Positions 48,597 through 62,355 of a stretch of DNA of 64,000 nt are shown piece by piece. The stretch's first letter is position 1, and every line of letters starts with the position of its first letter. Both the position numbers and the translations under genes were made by a program. The notes under the pieces were generated by a model that worked only from the letters and a program-made list of their open reading frames with translations, ran no database searches and was not told the origin of the DNA. The stretch lies in assembly GCA_038501785.1 (NCBI GenBank), contig JBAMJR010000006.1, forward strand, positions 5,095,501-5,159,500. Direction: 5' to 3'. This DNA comes from Myoxocephalus aenaeus. Its lineage: Eukaryota > Chordata > Actinopteri > Perciformes > Cottidae.

Positions 48597-51500
48597 GCGT
48601 GGGTGTCAGGAGCACACACTGACAGCACATCTGCCTCACTGAAAAAGCCTCGACTGGGGAACATCTTGAAACCGACAGCAGATCCGATTGTTTTCTTTTA
48701 GTTTCACTGAATCTGGCCTGCAGATACACATAAATGTGTTCCTGAACTGTGCACGCCACTAGTGGGTTGGTTTTGTCTGTATGAGTGATTATAACAACGT
48801 TGTTATTGTGCTTCTTGTCCTTGGAAAGCAGGCAGGAGTCTATTTGATCTTGTCCATGTAATTTGAGAGCTTTGTTTTCTGTTCATGCTGCAGCTTTCTT
48901 TTCCTCTCTCTTGAACGTTCTCTTGATTCTTGCCTCACAGTTTCTCAATCAGGGTCTCCTGCAGTGTCTTCGGCAGTCCCCTTCTGCATTCTTTGACACA
49001 TCCAATTGGGATGAGAATATAATTACCGGTAGTTTTACTAGTTAAAGTCAATCTGTAGTTAACATTTTGTTTTTATCATTTTATTATTATTGCTAAAGCT
49101 TATAATTATGCAACAACTGCATTTACAATAATGAGCTAAATGTGTGCCTTTTCAGTTTAAAGCAAAGCAATGAAGTACCTTTCCGTTAGCATTTCCATCT
49201 TATGCTACTTTAAACTAAAATACTGTACTTTTTACCAGAATTTATTTACAGCTGTGTTTTCTAGCTTCTTTTCAGATTAAGGCTGCACACATTGAATATA
49301 TCTGTTTATTAACTATGATGCATCATTACAGGTTGTACTTCCCCCTAGTATATGAAGTTGTTAAACATATGCTCCACTTTGTTAACAAAATGCTGCTTAC
49401 ACAGCATGAGCTAAAGCTGAATTTCAAACTAGCAAAACTAGTCAGCTTTCACAAGAACAATCTCTAATTTCGCCTCAAACCAAATACACTGCAGGCTTGA
49501 AAAACAGATCAATTTGTTTTTTGTTCACATCATTTGGGAGGCAATCTGAGGAGGGATTGCGAAATTGATCAGCAGTGTCCGTGCATTGTGGCTTTCAGTC
49601 ATTACTATTAACACAAATATGCAAATGAATATGAGAGTGCAGAAACTGAGCACTCCACTGAGAATAGGGATGTTAATTAGGAATTATTAATTTATGTGTT
49701 GACAAGAAGCCAAAATGTACACTTATTAGACAGCAAATCTTTTGGAAATAGATTTCAGATGACTATTATCTATGCACGTTTTATTCCTGCTTTTCCCGCC
49801 CAACAGCGCGTGACCAGTACGGCCAATTACCCATTGTTGTTTTCATTCAGAATGAATGCAACGGTATTTGGTTTTCAGTTCACTAATTACTGAGATTGAC
49901 AAAGCCAAACAATCACAGGCAAATATTGAGCATGACTTCTTCATAATAAGGTTGTCCAGGCAGAAGAAAACCAATATCCTCATTACTGCAAATCATTGGC
50001 TGTGTCAGAAAAGACTCGGCGACTGTGGTAAAAACAGTCTGATTATGCCTGTTGCATTTCTTCGTCAGAAATAACTTGTGTGTGACAGGAGTTGAAATGT
50101 TTTTGTCCGACAGTAGTTTACAATGTAGTTTGACATTCCTGTTTAATTTCTGCTGTGATCAGATATTTGTAATCGCTATGTCTCTCTTGCAAGAAAAGAT
50201 GTTTTTTATTTGTGGTAATTCCAAAGTCACTACGTTACGCCAGTGGTGTGTGCTTGATTTTAACATCAGAGAAACAATGACACAAAGGATTTGACAGAAA
50301 TGTTCATGCACAGCAGGATATGCTCAACTTCAGAAAGCTTGACTTTAAACGGTTAAACATTTCACAGTCTAAACTCAAATTCAGTCTGTGTTTTATCTGT
50401 TTCTTTCCAAAAGTAAGATTCACTGCCAGGATACATGCCCTGCATGTCAGGGTTTGTTTTCACCCCAAACCGAACAGGGGGGGGGTCACGGTGTGTGCCG
50501 TTACTTCCCTCAAGGGGACAGGAGTTTAAATGTAAGGATTCTCCACAACTCATTGGTTTTGGAAAAACAGGGCTTCTAAAAAGTCTTTCACCGACACCAT
50601 TGCATTCTTCAACAACTGAGCGAAGTGGACAGTCTGATCCCACTGTAGGTGTGTAAGTTACAAGACTGTTATACATCCGAGCACAAAATCGTTGACTGCC
50701 TGATGTTATCTGCGATTAGATGACCAGTCTTGAAAAGTCTGATTTATCTCTCAATGAAACTGAGATGAGGGATCTTCCTGGTTTGATGGTGGGTAAAGAC
50801 GGATTGTCTGTCTGCAGAAAGATGGAGAGAAGATGAATTATTGCAGACAACCCTGTCCTGGCCCGGCACAAATGAGACTTCATGGGCACTTTATCCAGAT
50901 GTCCATCTAGCTTTTTGCTTTTTTTAACCTACGTATGTCCGTCTGGCGAGAAAACACACACTATTTTAAATCTGCACACAGATACAGTCAGAAGGGCTAG
51001 ATCAAGGTTGAGTGGGGTTTTGAAGTAATCAGCTACAAAATGGTGTCAGTGAAGCAACACTCGAGTTCGTCACTTGGCAACGAGTTCAGGTTTAATGTCT
51101 CTGTTCAGGCTTCATGTCGTTTCTCAGTTATGATGATACCATTAAACAGGCCCTCTCGGGGCGCGCTCAGGCGGTGCAGCAGGAGCACTGAGGCATGTCT
51201 TACTGCACAGAAAGACAGTTGACGCCATATTTCAGGAGAACATGATTCTTAAAGAAAAGGTTTCTGGATTCCAGATTAATCAGGACATTCTGTTTCATAT
51301 ATGGGAAGGGTGGCTTAATTTTTAAGGGCAAATAACTCTAAATCTTGCAAAATCTATATTGAATTATCTGCAGAGCAGGATAACACTATAGGCGTAAATT
51401 TGAAAATTGGGTTAGCTGAACAATTAAAGTAATAATCCCTCATCCTTATTTATATTCAATCAAACCCATTTTTTGTTCAATTTATGATCCGCATTTATCA

Positions 51501-52267
51501 ATTCAATGTAGTTTTCATTTATTTATTAATAGCATCCTATGCATGGGGAACCTTTAGGGGGAAATGCACACATGTAATCCAGCATTACAGTTTGTAATTT
51601 CATTTTATTGATGTCAGCCTCACTGTTTTCTGCTCAGAGTTCTATTATAGCTATATTATAGCTGTATCAGATCTGTATCAGAGCTCTATTATAGCTGTAT
51701 CAGAGCTGTATTAGGTTAACACAAACCACAAGGCAATCGCAGCCAATCCAAGCCGTGGGCGACCTGGAGTCAGACTTTGGTTGCTCATGGCATGACAGAA
51801 ATGGGAGACTTTTATTTGCTGCATTGTAAAAAGTGGCACCTGTTGCTCCTCTGTTGTATTTCTGACAAAAGTATCTGCTCAATTAATCTTTGTTGTTTCT
51901 GCGACCTGTAGAATAAACTGTGCTACCACGGTAACTACGAATGTCGTCAAATCAACCATTTTGAGGATAATCATTTTGAAGGGCTTGACTTCAACAAAGA
52001 CACTAGCAACAAGCACTCACCAACTATTAAAATCTACCTAGAAGAAGTCCAAAAGACTTCACCATGTTCTGAGCTGCATCTAATTTCAGCCTCATGAAAA
52101 GCTGTCATGACACATTTATTTATTTATGTCACATACATATTAACACATACAAATGAAAACATTATACACCGACAAACAACTTCACGCACACTCATCACAA
52201 ACTAATTGACACAATCAAACTGTTTGAAAAGTCATCATTACTTCACTTATTGTTCTGCTTTTGTTGA

Positions 52268-52513
52268 GAGCGTGTGCGATGCACCACTGTGTGTGGTTTC
52301 ATGTGTGTGCGATGCACCACTGTGTGTGTGATTTCATATGTGTGCGATGCACCGCTGTGTGTGGTTTCATGTGTGTGCGATGCACCACTGTGTGTGGTTT
52401 CATGCGTGTGCGATGCACCACTGTGTGTGGTTTCATGCGTGTGCGATGCACCACTGTGTGTAGTTTCATGCGTGTGCGATGCACCACTGTGTGTAGTTTC
52501 ATGTGTGTGCGCC
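52268..52513. repeat. 33-bp minisatellite, 7-8 copies
   Basis: Units start at gcgatgcacc near 52276, 52309, 52344, 52377, 52410, 52443, 52476 and 52509. All spacings are 33 except one of 35. The unit consists of gtgcgatgcaccactgtgtg followed by tggtttcatgtgt, with few variants. Because 33 is a multiple of 3, the frames stay open on both strands and create repeat ORFs that are not genes. Confidence 0.95.
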
Positions 52514-54640
52514 CACACCCTCTATTTGTCGTGACAACGCTTGGAGAATGGTGTTTAATTTTAGAGGGAGAGAGAGACAGAGAGAGGAAACAGGAACTGC
52601 TAATCCACCTATTGGCACTTTGCCTAAGAGGAAAATTCACCAACACAAAGTTTCAAGTTACAACGTCCATCTGGCTAAAATGGAAAACATGGAAGAGACA
52701 AATAGTACATTATGCATTTACAGAGGTAGCCATTACTCCATTTAAAGCATTATAGAAAGTGCTTTTTGCAACGATCTGACAAGTATACACGCACGAAGAC
52801 ACTGAAAGGGCCTTGAAATAGCAACAATGTGTGTCAGAGATGGTTTTGCTGTGTGACTTTAATGTTTTACTATAATGTGTCGCTGATTGTCTGGGTTGTA
52901 TTTAAAGTTAAAGAGACACATATTTCCCTCAGGAACTGGTGGCCACCAAACATGCCAGAGACACAACTCCAAATGAATGATAGTGTTTTTATTTTATCTG
53001 CTGGATGTGTAAATAATCAACTCCCTGTTGATACGGTACCCTTGTCAACTTTTCTAAGGCCAAGATATGTCAAACATGTGAGTGATGTTCAGATCCCAAT
53101 CCCAACAGCGAACGTTAATCTCATGGATGAGAGTGACCCGCGGCTCAGCAGACTAAGGAACATATTGGCCTCTATTTTTGTAGAAATGGGCATATATTAT
53201 ATTTTATTTCTATTTTGCTGATCATGGACAGAGAGTGTTGTTGGCACAGTATGGCGCAATCTGAAGATGTGGCTGGAGCAAGATGAATACTTCACATTGT
53301 CGAGACAGGCACCAACAATGCCGGATGACTAGAAGCAGCAGACATTTTCCTAATGGGACGTGTGGGGAGTCCAGTTGGCTTTGACTCAATGAAAACGCCA
53401 AAGCACAAATGTACAGCACTCCAAATATGCCTCCAAGGACTGATGGTGTCGCTTTTATAAATTAGATGTGTATAAACTGAATAAATCCAGTCTTCAATTG
53501 CATTTAATATGAAGATTCACATGCACTTAAATATACTAGATGAAACGGATTCATCAGATTTTTGAGAGGCCAGTGTGTGCATTTCCACCAACCAATCCAT
53601 GTAAATTGCTTAATGTGCTTTCAAATAGGTGGATTTGATGCAGTGGAAAGCACCATTTCATATTAAAATTGGCACCAAAACTCTACTGCATTGGGTGAGT
53701 AAACATAGATCCAAAATCACTAAACAAAACAAAACTGCCAAAATGCTTCTAACCTGCACGAAAATGGTTCCCACTGTGTCTCTGATGTGGCAATTTGAAG
53801 TTATTACCCGTGTTATCTCTCCGACACTATTAGACAGAATCCCAACTACCAAAACAAGAAAAACTAAAACTCTCAAACATCCTTTGCTGCTGAGTCTAAA
53901 ATCATACTGAAAAGTAAAATATATCGACATACTGATCAAATATAGTGATGAAAGCTTTGGCAATTTACTTCTCCGTTGCACAGAACACTATCAATCCAAT
54001 GTCGTTCCTGGATATTGGCTGTAAACCAGACCTTAAAGTTTAACTAACCTGTTCCTTTTTTGATTCCTCAATGACCTCAGCAGACCAAGCAGAGGGGTCT
54101 CAGGAATAACTGTTTATTCAGACACCGAAGAGGGATAGGGTTTTAAATATGGATGTCATGTAGGAAACAAGCTTTTAAAGTAGGCATATTTGCATGACAA
54201 TGTATGGAAAAATGAATTCTGAAGTTTAATTTTAAAAGTGTCGATGTAGCACAAAGCATAGTGAGTATTGACAAAGCAGGAAGGCCTTTGACATGAATCA
54301 GCTGGAGGCTAAATAACTAAAATTACTTTTTCTTAAACTTTTTTTTTTTAGTGAATACATCCACATCCTGCTAAACTGTGACTCTCCTGAGTAACATAGT
54401 CATCATACCGCATGTTTGACTTGAAATGATGAAATATATACATTTGGAATGTTTGTACAAGGATTATGCTTGGCCAGAAAAACAATAGAGCATGCAGCGA
54501 CTGTCTTTTGGTCCAGAGACAGGCATTGTTATTATTTAGCAAAGTCAAAATGTTTCCCCCCCCCCCCCCAACACAGAAGTCATTTTACAGCTGCATAAAA
54601 ACACTTTGGTGCAACACTGGAGCACAATATTACGCTAAAT

Positions 54641-54874
54641 CAGTGGTTCCCAACCTTTTTTTTGTTTTGTTACATATGTCGACCAGTTGAGACGAGTTCA
54701 ACCAAGGATTGATCATTTTTAAAGTAGTCCTATAAACAAGGTATTTACAAGTCTGAAAGTCTGATAAATTAAGCACAACTTTGTGTTGCAGAAATATGTT
54801 TCTCGCCGTTTCTCCTCTGTTAGATTGTTATTGTGACATCTGTGGGGTCCCGACCCTCAGGTTGGGAAACACTG
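54641..54874. mobile_element. hAT-type non-autonomous element (MITE)
   Basis: 234 bp. It starts CAGTGGTTCCCAACC and ends GGTTGGGAAACACTG, giving 15-bp terminal inverted repeats with one mismatch. CAGTG...CACTG ends are typical of hAT transposons. The flanking octamers cgctaaat and ctctaagg match at five of eight positions, consistent with a decayed 8-bp target duplication. It has no coding capacity. Confidence 0.75.
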
Positions 54875-56198
54875 CTCTAAGGAGTGGCACACGAGTTTGA
54901 AACAAGATTGGGAGCTTTTCGCTTTCCTCTCAACATGCCGAAGTTGGTCGGAACGGCGTCGTCAGCTGCAACCGCTGTATGAGAGCAGTGCTGACCGGTG
55001 GCTGTGAGCTAACCAGTGTGGCACGCTCACGTGCACTAACATGCACTAAAAGCACGCCGGCAGGCCAGCCAGCTAAGTCATCAAAGTCAGGAGAAGCTCA
55101 GAAAAAAACACAGACAAAGGGAGAGCGACTTCATTCTCTACTCAGGTAGACATTCCTCATAGCAAATTGTTGTTTACTGCTGTATTACTTCTATTAAATA
55201 TTAAATACGACTCATTTATACCAATAACTCCCTTAAAATGATTGTATTATATACTGTAGGTTGCTATAATCATGATTAAATTAAACACTGACACATTGGT
55301 ATGTATAAGAATAGGAAATATGGCTGCAGTGCTGTTGGGACTGGGATTAATACATGCTGATGCCACTTGGCTTCATAGAGGTTTTCGTTAGCAATCTGTG
55401 GTTTATATAAAAGTAATCTAAGAGCCCTGCTATTTAAATTAACCATATTATCACCAGAGCAGTCCTTAAAAAATAAGCTGTTACTTTAGTACCGTGAGAA
55501 CACGACCCAAAACAAAATACACCCTTGACTACTAGTGTACTAACTAGTGTTAGTGTTGTGTTGCACTGTAATCTCTGCGCACCATTTTTGGGAAAATATA
55601 AATCTGCTGGAGGGAGCTCAGGTTGTGTCTGTGCTCACTTAATGTGGCAACAGTCTCCCAAAATGCAATTTGCATGGCTAAGCAGTCTGTCCTGTATGTG
55701 CCAGGATAAAATGTACTGAGGGATTATTCTTTGAGGCTACAGATACCTCATCCATCTCATGATGGCACAATAATCCCGTCTAAAATGATAGCAAAAAAAT
55801 ATTTAAAAAAGAATCTTTAATCCACATGTTAATGTGTCTCCCCTCTGCAGAGAACACCTCCTGATCCAGTACAGACATGTAAGGCATTTTGTAATGCACA
55901 TGCAGTGACGTGGAGCAGTGCGCTCTCATCTGAATCAGTTATTATTGAAAGTCACTAATCCATTCCTAAATCCCCTCATTGCAGGTCATCTGTGTTCTAA
56001 AAGCTGCTAGAAATAACCCGTTTAAAACAGCACTCCAGGGCATCCACAGCTATTCTTACAGTATAACTTCAGTGTAGCGCTGGAAACATATCTAACCAAG
56101 ATTCGATGCTTAAAGCCTCCAAGTTTTTGAGCTAGTAGCTGAAAAGATTACTCTGTTTCCCTTCACTGGTTCATTTTGAGTTTCAAACTCTCTATATC

Positions 56199-56280
56199 AG
56201 AGAGAGAGAGAGAGAGAGAGGGTGGAGGACAAAGATGACAGGAGAAGGTGTTAACAGTGAGAGGAAGAGAGAGAGAGAGA
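56199..56280. repeat. two short (GA)n tracts
   Basis: Pure GA runs near 56199-56221 and 56267-56280, with purine-rich DNA between them. Confidence 0.85.
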
Positions 56281-56959
56281 TAACGAGCTATGAAAAAGAA
56301 AGCTTGGAAGAGCTCTCTTACTTCTACTCAGTTTATTCTGTTGAACCGGTAAGAGGTGGAAGTAGCTTGTGTTGGGGTTAATAGAGATTAAACATGAACG
56401 GCAAGTTACCATTAATCACAGCAAGACAATTAAAACTATTATGCCCACACACACATAAGGACACACATTCAAACACAGGCACATGCATTAGACAGTATAA
56501 GGAGGCTTATATTCAGATTCAACAAGCTAAGCTGCAGCCCTTCATACAGCGGCAGAGCACAGAGAAACTTTCAGTCATGATAAATGTGCCGGTTTGTGTG
56601 CGTACAATACTCTGCACCACACAGACGGACAGATTAATACTGTATGGGTCCATCGAAAGCGACCGGCAGTGTTTGTGGGTGGGAAGACTTGACGCTGTCG
56701 TGAATCTTGACACTTTATCAGGTGCAGAGTGGACTGAGGGTACAGCGTGAACCTTCATTTCTGAGCTGATAAAACTACAGCTGAAAAGAAGTATATCAGA
56801 GCAGAAAGTGGCAGTGACGGTTCTCACCACACAAACAGCATTGGTCGTTTGTTAAAGCACGACGTTTACCTGACAACTGACTTCATGAAATCTCTGACTT
56901 TGACACCAGAGGTTGTGGTTTGCATCACATTAAAGTTGTTTTGTTTTAACCGTGGCTAC

Positions 56960-57116
56960 AAACGTTCAGGCTAGCTGTTTCCCCATGTTCCAAGTCTTTA
57001 TGCTAAGCTAAACTAACCAGCTGCTGACTCCAGCACATGAGAGACATGAGAGTGTTATTGATACTCTCATCAAACATATGCAAGAAAGATAAAATGTCAA
57101 ATTATTGCTTTAAGGA
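56960..57116 (-). repeat. dispersed fish repeat, same family, copy 3
   Basis: Reverse orientation: ggctagctgtttccccatgt, tctttatgctaagctaaact, catgagagtgttattgatac and ctctcatcaaac. It lies in syn2 intron 1. Confidence 0.6.
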
Positions 57117-57614
57117 ATGCTTAATTAAGGCTTGTTAGTTCACACTAATAACGGAGATGATCTCAGGGTGGAAATCTTAGAACTACAAAATGTGTGAATT
57201 TCACAACATGCTGACACAAAAACTAAATAGTTTCAGTCTTGATGCGTCTTGGAGTCACATCATGCAGGAACTTTTGGCATATGGAAACATCCAAAACAAT
57301 CCAAGGTCCTCCTGATCCTTTGTGCAAGGACACCGCGGGATCGCTCGGCTAAATAACAGTGAAACACACAGTCTGTTGTTTATCAACATTTAAGCAAAGA
57401 TCCAAAGCAAAAGACTCACTGGGGTTGTTCAGCTCTGCACGAGCGCACACACAGTGTACACCCAAACACACACAGTCCCTTAATGTGGTTTCCTTCTTTC
57501 ATTGTTCTGCATATGGCTTGTCACATCAGGGCTATAGCAAAGACCTCCGCTTCCTCATGGTTCACTGCAACTTATTAATTGCATCTTAGTGAATCACCCA
57601 GCATTGATGTTGTG

Positions 57615-57724
<110 letters not shown>

Positions 57725-58667
57725 GAGAAAGAGTTCAAAAGGAGTATCCCACTGACTGAACAGAATATCAATGAGATGTTGTTTGTGTCCCTTCCTCGGA
57801 ATTTTTTTTTTTTTTTAAATAGAATTATTACAAAGAGAGCTCAAACATTTTCAGTTTGTATGATTCAAGAGGGTTTGGGGGATCGGCACATTGGATCCCA
57901 GAGTGCACATACATGATACTTAACTTTAAGTTACATAGCATTGTGTGCAGCCATAAAAGAGGTTAGAAAACACCAGGCATACTAGAGAGGCGACGACAGC
58001 AGAGGTCCTCGAGTAGCCACAAGACCCCTAAACTTCCAAACTACAGCCATAAAGAAGAATAAAGCTCCAGTATGGTTGAAAGAACTGTCAAAACCTCATG
58101 ACAAATGTACTTATTGGATGCAAAATAACTCATTAATTGATTTCTTATCTTCCTAAATTGTTCTTTTACAGACTATGAGACTGCAGGCTGGTAAACATGG
58201 ATGTAAACAATGATGCATTTAAACTACTTTAAAAACAGACTTTTACAAGGAAGGAAATGCATTCCACACATTTGTTGGAGCACCAGGACACATAGGCACT
58301 GGATGCATTTTGGCGAGTAACACTGAATGTAATCATAACTTTTGTTTGAAGAAAACTCCACCGGGCACCTCTAGGAGGAAACATAAAAGCTGAGACAGTA
58401 TCAGCTGACCTGCTGCTTCGGGGAAATCAGTTTCAGAGCCCAGGAACCACTAAAGCGGAAGCTTGATTATCTATAGTTTCTTTTAACCTGGACTTGGGAA
58501 CAGTTAACATTTTATTTGGCCGACCTGATGGACAATAAGGAGTCAGAGGAACAGTTCTATACTCCAGCACCATTCAAGACCACGCAAGGCCTTGATTGAA
58601 TGTGATTAACAGTGCGTTGAAATGAATTCAGAAAAAAGTTGGATGATGTGGAAAAAAAACGACTCAC

Positions 58668-58754
58668 CACGACTCAAATCTAGTCCAGCTTTCACCGAGG
58701 TGGCTCTCTGAAGGGGCCCCCGTCCCGTAGGCTTAAAGACTTGTGATAATGGAA
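58668..58754 (-). other. exon-like block in syn2 intron 1, similar to part of the D domain
   Basis: 87 bp open in one minus-strand frame, bounded by ctcccag and a perfect gtgagt donor, phase 1 on both sides. The translation contains GRGPLQRATSVKAGLDLSR, which matches QKGPVQRATSVTR of exon 12. The codon differences within RATSV are synonymous. It is not part of the syn2 coding exon chain as assembled. It could be a cassette exon of another transcript, a decayed duplicate exon, or chance. Confidence 0.35.
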
Positions 58755-61700
58755 CTGGGAGCAAGACCAAGTTTACATATTTTACCATTTTAATGACCTA
58801 ATATCCTAATAACACTGAATCAAATTAAACCGTGTCCTTCTCTAAATCTCGGGGGAAACACATAACGCCCCTAAAGGAAATGAAATACATTAACTTTTCT
58901 TTCTATGTTCTTTTTTATTTTATTTTTGTATGAGAACAAACTCATACTCAACTTCCAATCTTTTTATATAATAGCCATAAAAATACAAGCACCTCGGTGC
59001 ACTACTACTAGTCGGGATGCCAATATTTCTGTATGAGCACGAGCAGTTTGCTGTACTAATCTAATCATTCTCTCAAAGCTCCGCTGCAGGCTTTGAAATC
59101 CACAGTGTACGAAAGGTATCAAACAAAGGATAATAAATGTTGAGTTTTTTTTTTTAAGCAAGCCACATGCAGTAAGTCGCAGACCACACTGTAGCTTCAC
59201 ATTAGAGATCTGCTGTACTCTCATTACTAAACCAACGAGCTGTCTCTCCAGTCACACCCTATTAAATGTATTTGAGCTTTGAGTAATCAGGATATTAAAG
59301 GATAACATTCAACAACCAAATGTTGCATTCCTCCTTTCCTCTTTCATTGCTTTCACAGACATGTCAAGTGGTGAATCTTTTGTCGTAGAGTAATGAATTC
59401 ATTTTGAAGCTTTACATTAGCAATAGATCTAGGTTACTTTGTGCAGATTAATGTTCCATGGTAATTTTAGGATATGGTGAGCTAGTTTAAGGTCACGTTT
59501 AGCTTGTCATCTAAGCAGTGCTATAGTGCAGGTATCCAACACTTATTTTGTTATGTTACCCACTAAATCACCTCTTTTGTGCATCTTCATTATACATTGT
59601 GTGAAGGAACTATAACATTAGGGAAATGGGAGCAGCAGTCTCTAATATTAACATCTAGCTCCTCAGTGATTGAAGCTTTCTTATTCCAATGATCTGACCC
59701 GTGTCGGCACCTTAAGGTTGTAAGACCTATTGTTGATGGTAGTTGTTTGTTTTCTTTGAATATGCCAAATCTTAAGTTTATGGGTCATTGTTGACTGATA
59801 GCGTGTGTCAATTTTTGGATGCCTGGAAGAACTCAGTTCAACAACTTCTCTCGTTCTCTAAATTTATTTACTAAATGATCACAAGCAAAGTAGTAAGCGC
59901 TGCAATTGCAAAAGCAGTGAGTGGTACAGCCAACACGCAGGTTGGGCAAAGAACAACTGCCCCACCACGGAAGTGGGGCCTTTCATACACAGTTTATCGT
60001 CACAGGTTCGTCTCGCCTCGTCCTAACATCTGATTCGCTTTATCCTGTCAAGAGGAGGAGAATCCCGTGTTCTCATCTTTTCTCACAAGACTGGAACGTG
60101 CAACGACCAGTCTGCTTCCAGAATGTCAATATACTGATAAACAGTTGTGGGTGTTGAAGTGTGCAGGCGTGTGACTAACTTCCCTTGAGAACTGGACATT
60201 TCATAGACACAACAGCTGCATAGCTGTGTTATACTGACCTCGCTAACCTGAACTTTAATAGACATGAAGAGTAATGCAATGAAGAATATCTACAGAATAT
60301 AAGGATTTATATTATCATGACGATTAAGCTAAGATAGCTGATGTGCTAACATCAGTTTTCACCTCTTGCCAAAGTAAATATGTATTCTGCAGCCTGATGA
60401 TACAGCTGTGTCAGTGAGGCTAAGCATGACAGACTCAAGCTCCCTTTGTCGCTGAGCACTTCGGATCGCTACTGGACTGAAGCCAGACGTTTACTGTCCA
60501 CCTCAGCTATTTATCCGTTTTTTTCCACACTTTCTGGCAACCACTAAGACTCTTGATCGCTGACCACACAGATACCATGTGATACAAACGTTGTCATACT
60601 ATTGGCTCACTAGCCTTGTTGGAAGCAGCAACTAAACATCAGATATATTGCACAGAGATAAACAAAACATTCATTTTGGACCCGTCACACTTTTTTAAAA
60701 TGGATTAATTCACATTATAATATTTGTTTTGAGAAAAAGAATACTTTTGCTCTGCACCTTTCGAAAAGCTAAACACCACAAGTATTTGTCTTCATAAAAC
60801 TGTGATAGATAAAGATTCCTTTACGGCTCAACTGTGCACAAATAAAACACGAGTCAAGGGAATACTTAACACAGCAGCAGCATTTGGTGCACACAAACAG
60901 TGGAAGTATTTTCCTGCTCCTCTGTTTGAGTGTCTGTATCTGAAGATCAGATGCCTCCGCCATAGCTTACTCCTTCACTTGACATTTCTACACACCTCAA
61001 TGTCCGATCCCTCTGTCCGCTCTCTCCCTCTATTTCATCCTCTCATCTTCCTGTCAGTCTCTCATAGCCGACTGCGTGTGCATGTGTGTGTGTGTGTGTG
61101 TGTTGAGCCATGGCTGAGTGCAGCGGCCCTGGGGCAGTCATGTGCCGCGGTGCACAGTTGGACGATGGAGACACGTGTCGCACTTCTTTCCAGTTACCAT
61201 TCGGTCCTAACCTGTCTTTCTCTCTGTCTCGTACACACATATTTACACAAACAGACACACACAATTCCTCTCCATTTCTTCATCCTTGATGTCCTTCTGA
61301 GCCTTTTCTATGGTCTTTCTCAGCACTGTCTCCCTTCGTTTATTTCAATTTCACTCTCGGTTTCCAACCTAAAACATTTTTCTCTAAACACCTCAATTCA
61401 CTTTTGATCATCCTCTACTCTCACTTTACTAACGCCTAGTGACATCACAGACAGGAAGTGAAGCCTCATCACACCCTCCTTTCTTCACTTTTATATCTTT
61501 GTCTCGCACATCCTCTGGCCTCTGCACAGAGATTATCATCCCCTCTGCCCGTATACTCTCCTCAGTGTCCTCTCCTTTCCCCACTAAAGGAGGAAATGTA
61601 ATTATTCTTCTGGCATACTTATTGGCCCCAAGACATTCATGCTAAATATGCTGTGTTCACTTTGGTTTAGAAGCCACGGGCTTCAACAAATAAATTGCAT

Positions 61701-62302
61701 TTTCCCGTTCCAGCATCTGTTTCTTCTGGGTTGTTTTTCACTTATGCGGAATCATCTCAAAATAATAAAGCAGAGAATGATATATATTTCATGCCAAAGC
61801 AAAATAGCTCTATTTACATTTCAAGAGTGCAAATAAAAGACTTAAAATACACTTTTGACAAAAACCACGGCTTTGTGTGTCAGCATTTGTATTACTACAC
61901 CAATGTAGGCGAGAAAGGACTCCAGACACATCTGACGACGTCATTTTTTACACAATGTTTTCAAAGTGAAAAAGAATACTTTGGGGAATTTTTTTAAAAT
62001 ATGATGTGTGCATTTTGTCCACAAGATGTTATATTTTTCGTATATTCCTTTACTGGTTGCCATTTGTGCACTTGGTGCTTTTCAAGAATGAAGTTCCTGA
62101 AGCTTAACTATTTTGATGTATATGAGCCTTGATAGTAAATGAGCCATCTTTAGAAAATGCTCTAGTGTCTCTGCTTCAACTTGGCTCCTTTACAGTATTT
62201 AGTTTCTCAAAGTGAATTAACCTAATTTACACATGCATAACTTTTCATTTAAGATATATGATGTCAATAGGCAAAAATATTCTAAATGTTGAATACATAT
62301 TA

Positions 62303-62303
<1 letters not shown>

Positions 62304-62355
<52 letters not shown>
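62304..62355. repeat. (TAA)n microsatellite
   Basis: About 16 TAA units in syn2 intron 1. Confidence 0.95.

Noticed and set aside
52268..52513. Regular 33-bp spacing resembling a CRISPR array
   Set aside because: The units are tandem without unique spacers, and the surroundings are a vertebrate intron. It is a minisatellite.
58668..58754. The intron 1 block as syn2 exon 1
   Set aside because: Its donor phase is 1, whereas exon 2 needs two bases of a Trp codon from exon 1. It also lacks the HADW end.
61108..61287. Small ORF with a Kozak-like gagccATGg (MAECSGPGAV...)
   Set aside because: It soon runs into repeat-derived sequence (THIFTQTDTH) and has no recognisable content.
60802..61407. 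201-codon plus-strand ORF, the longest unexplained ORF apart from exon 12
   Set aside because: It crosses a GT microsatellite and pyrimidine-rich DNA, giving runs of CVCVCV and Ser/Leu. No domain is visible and no good start or splice context was found.
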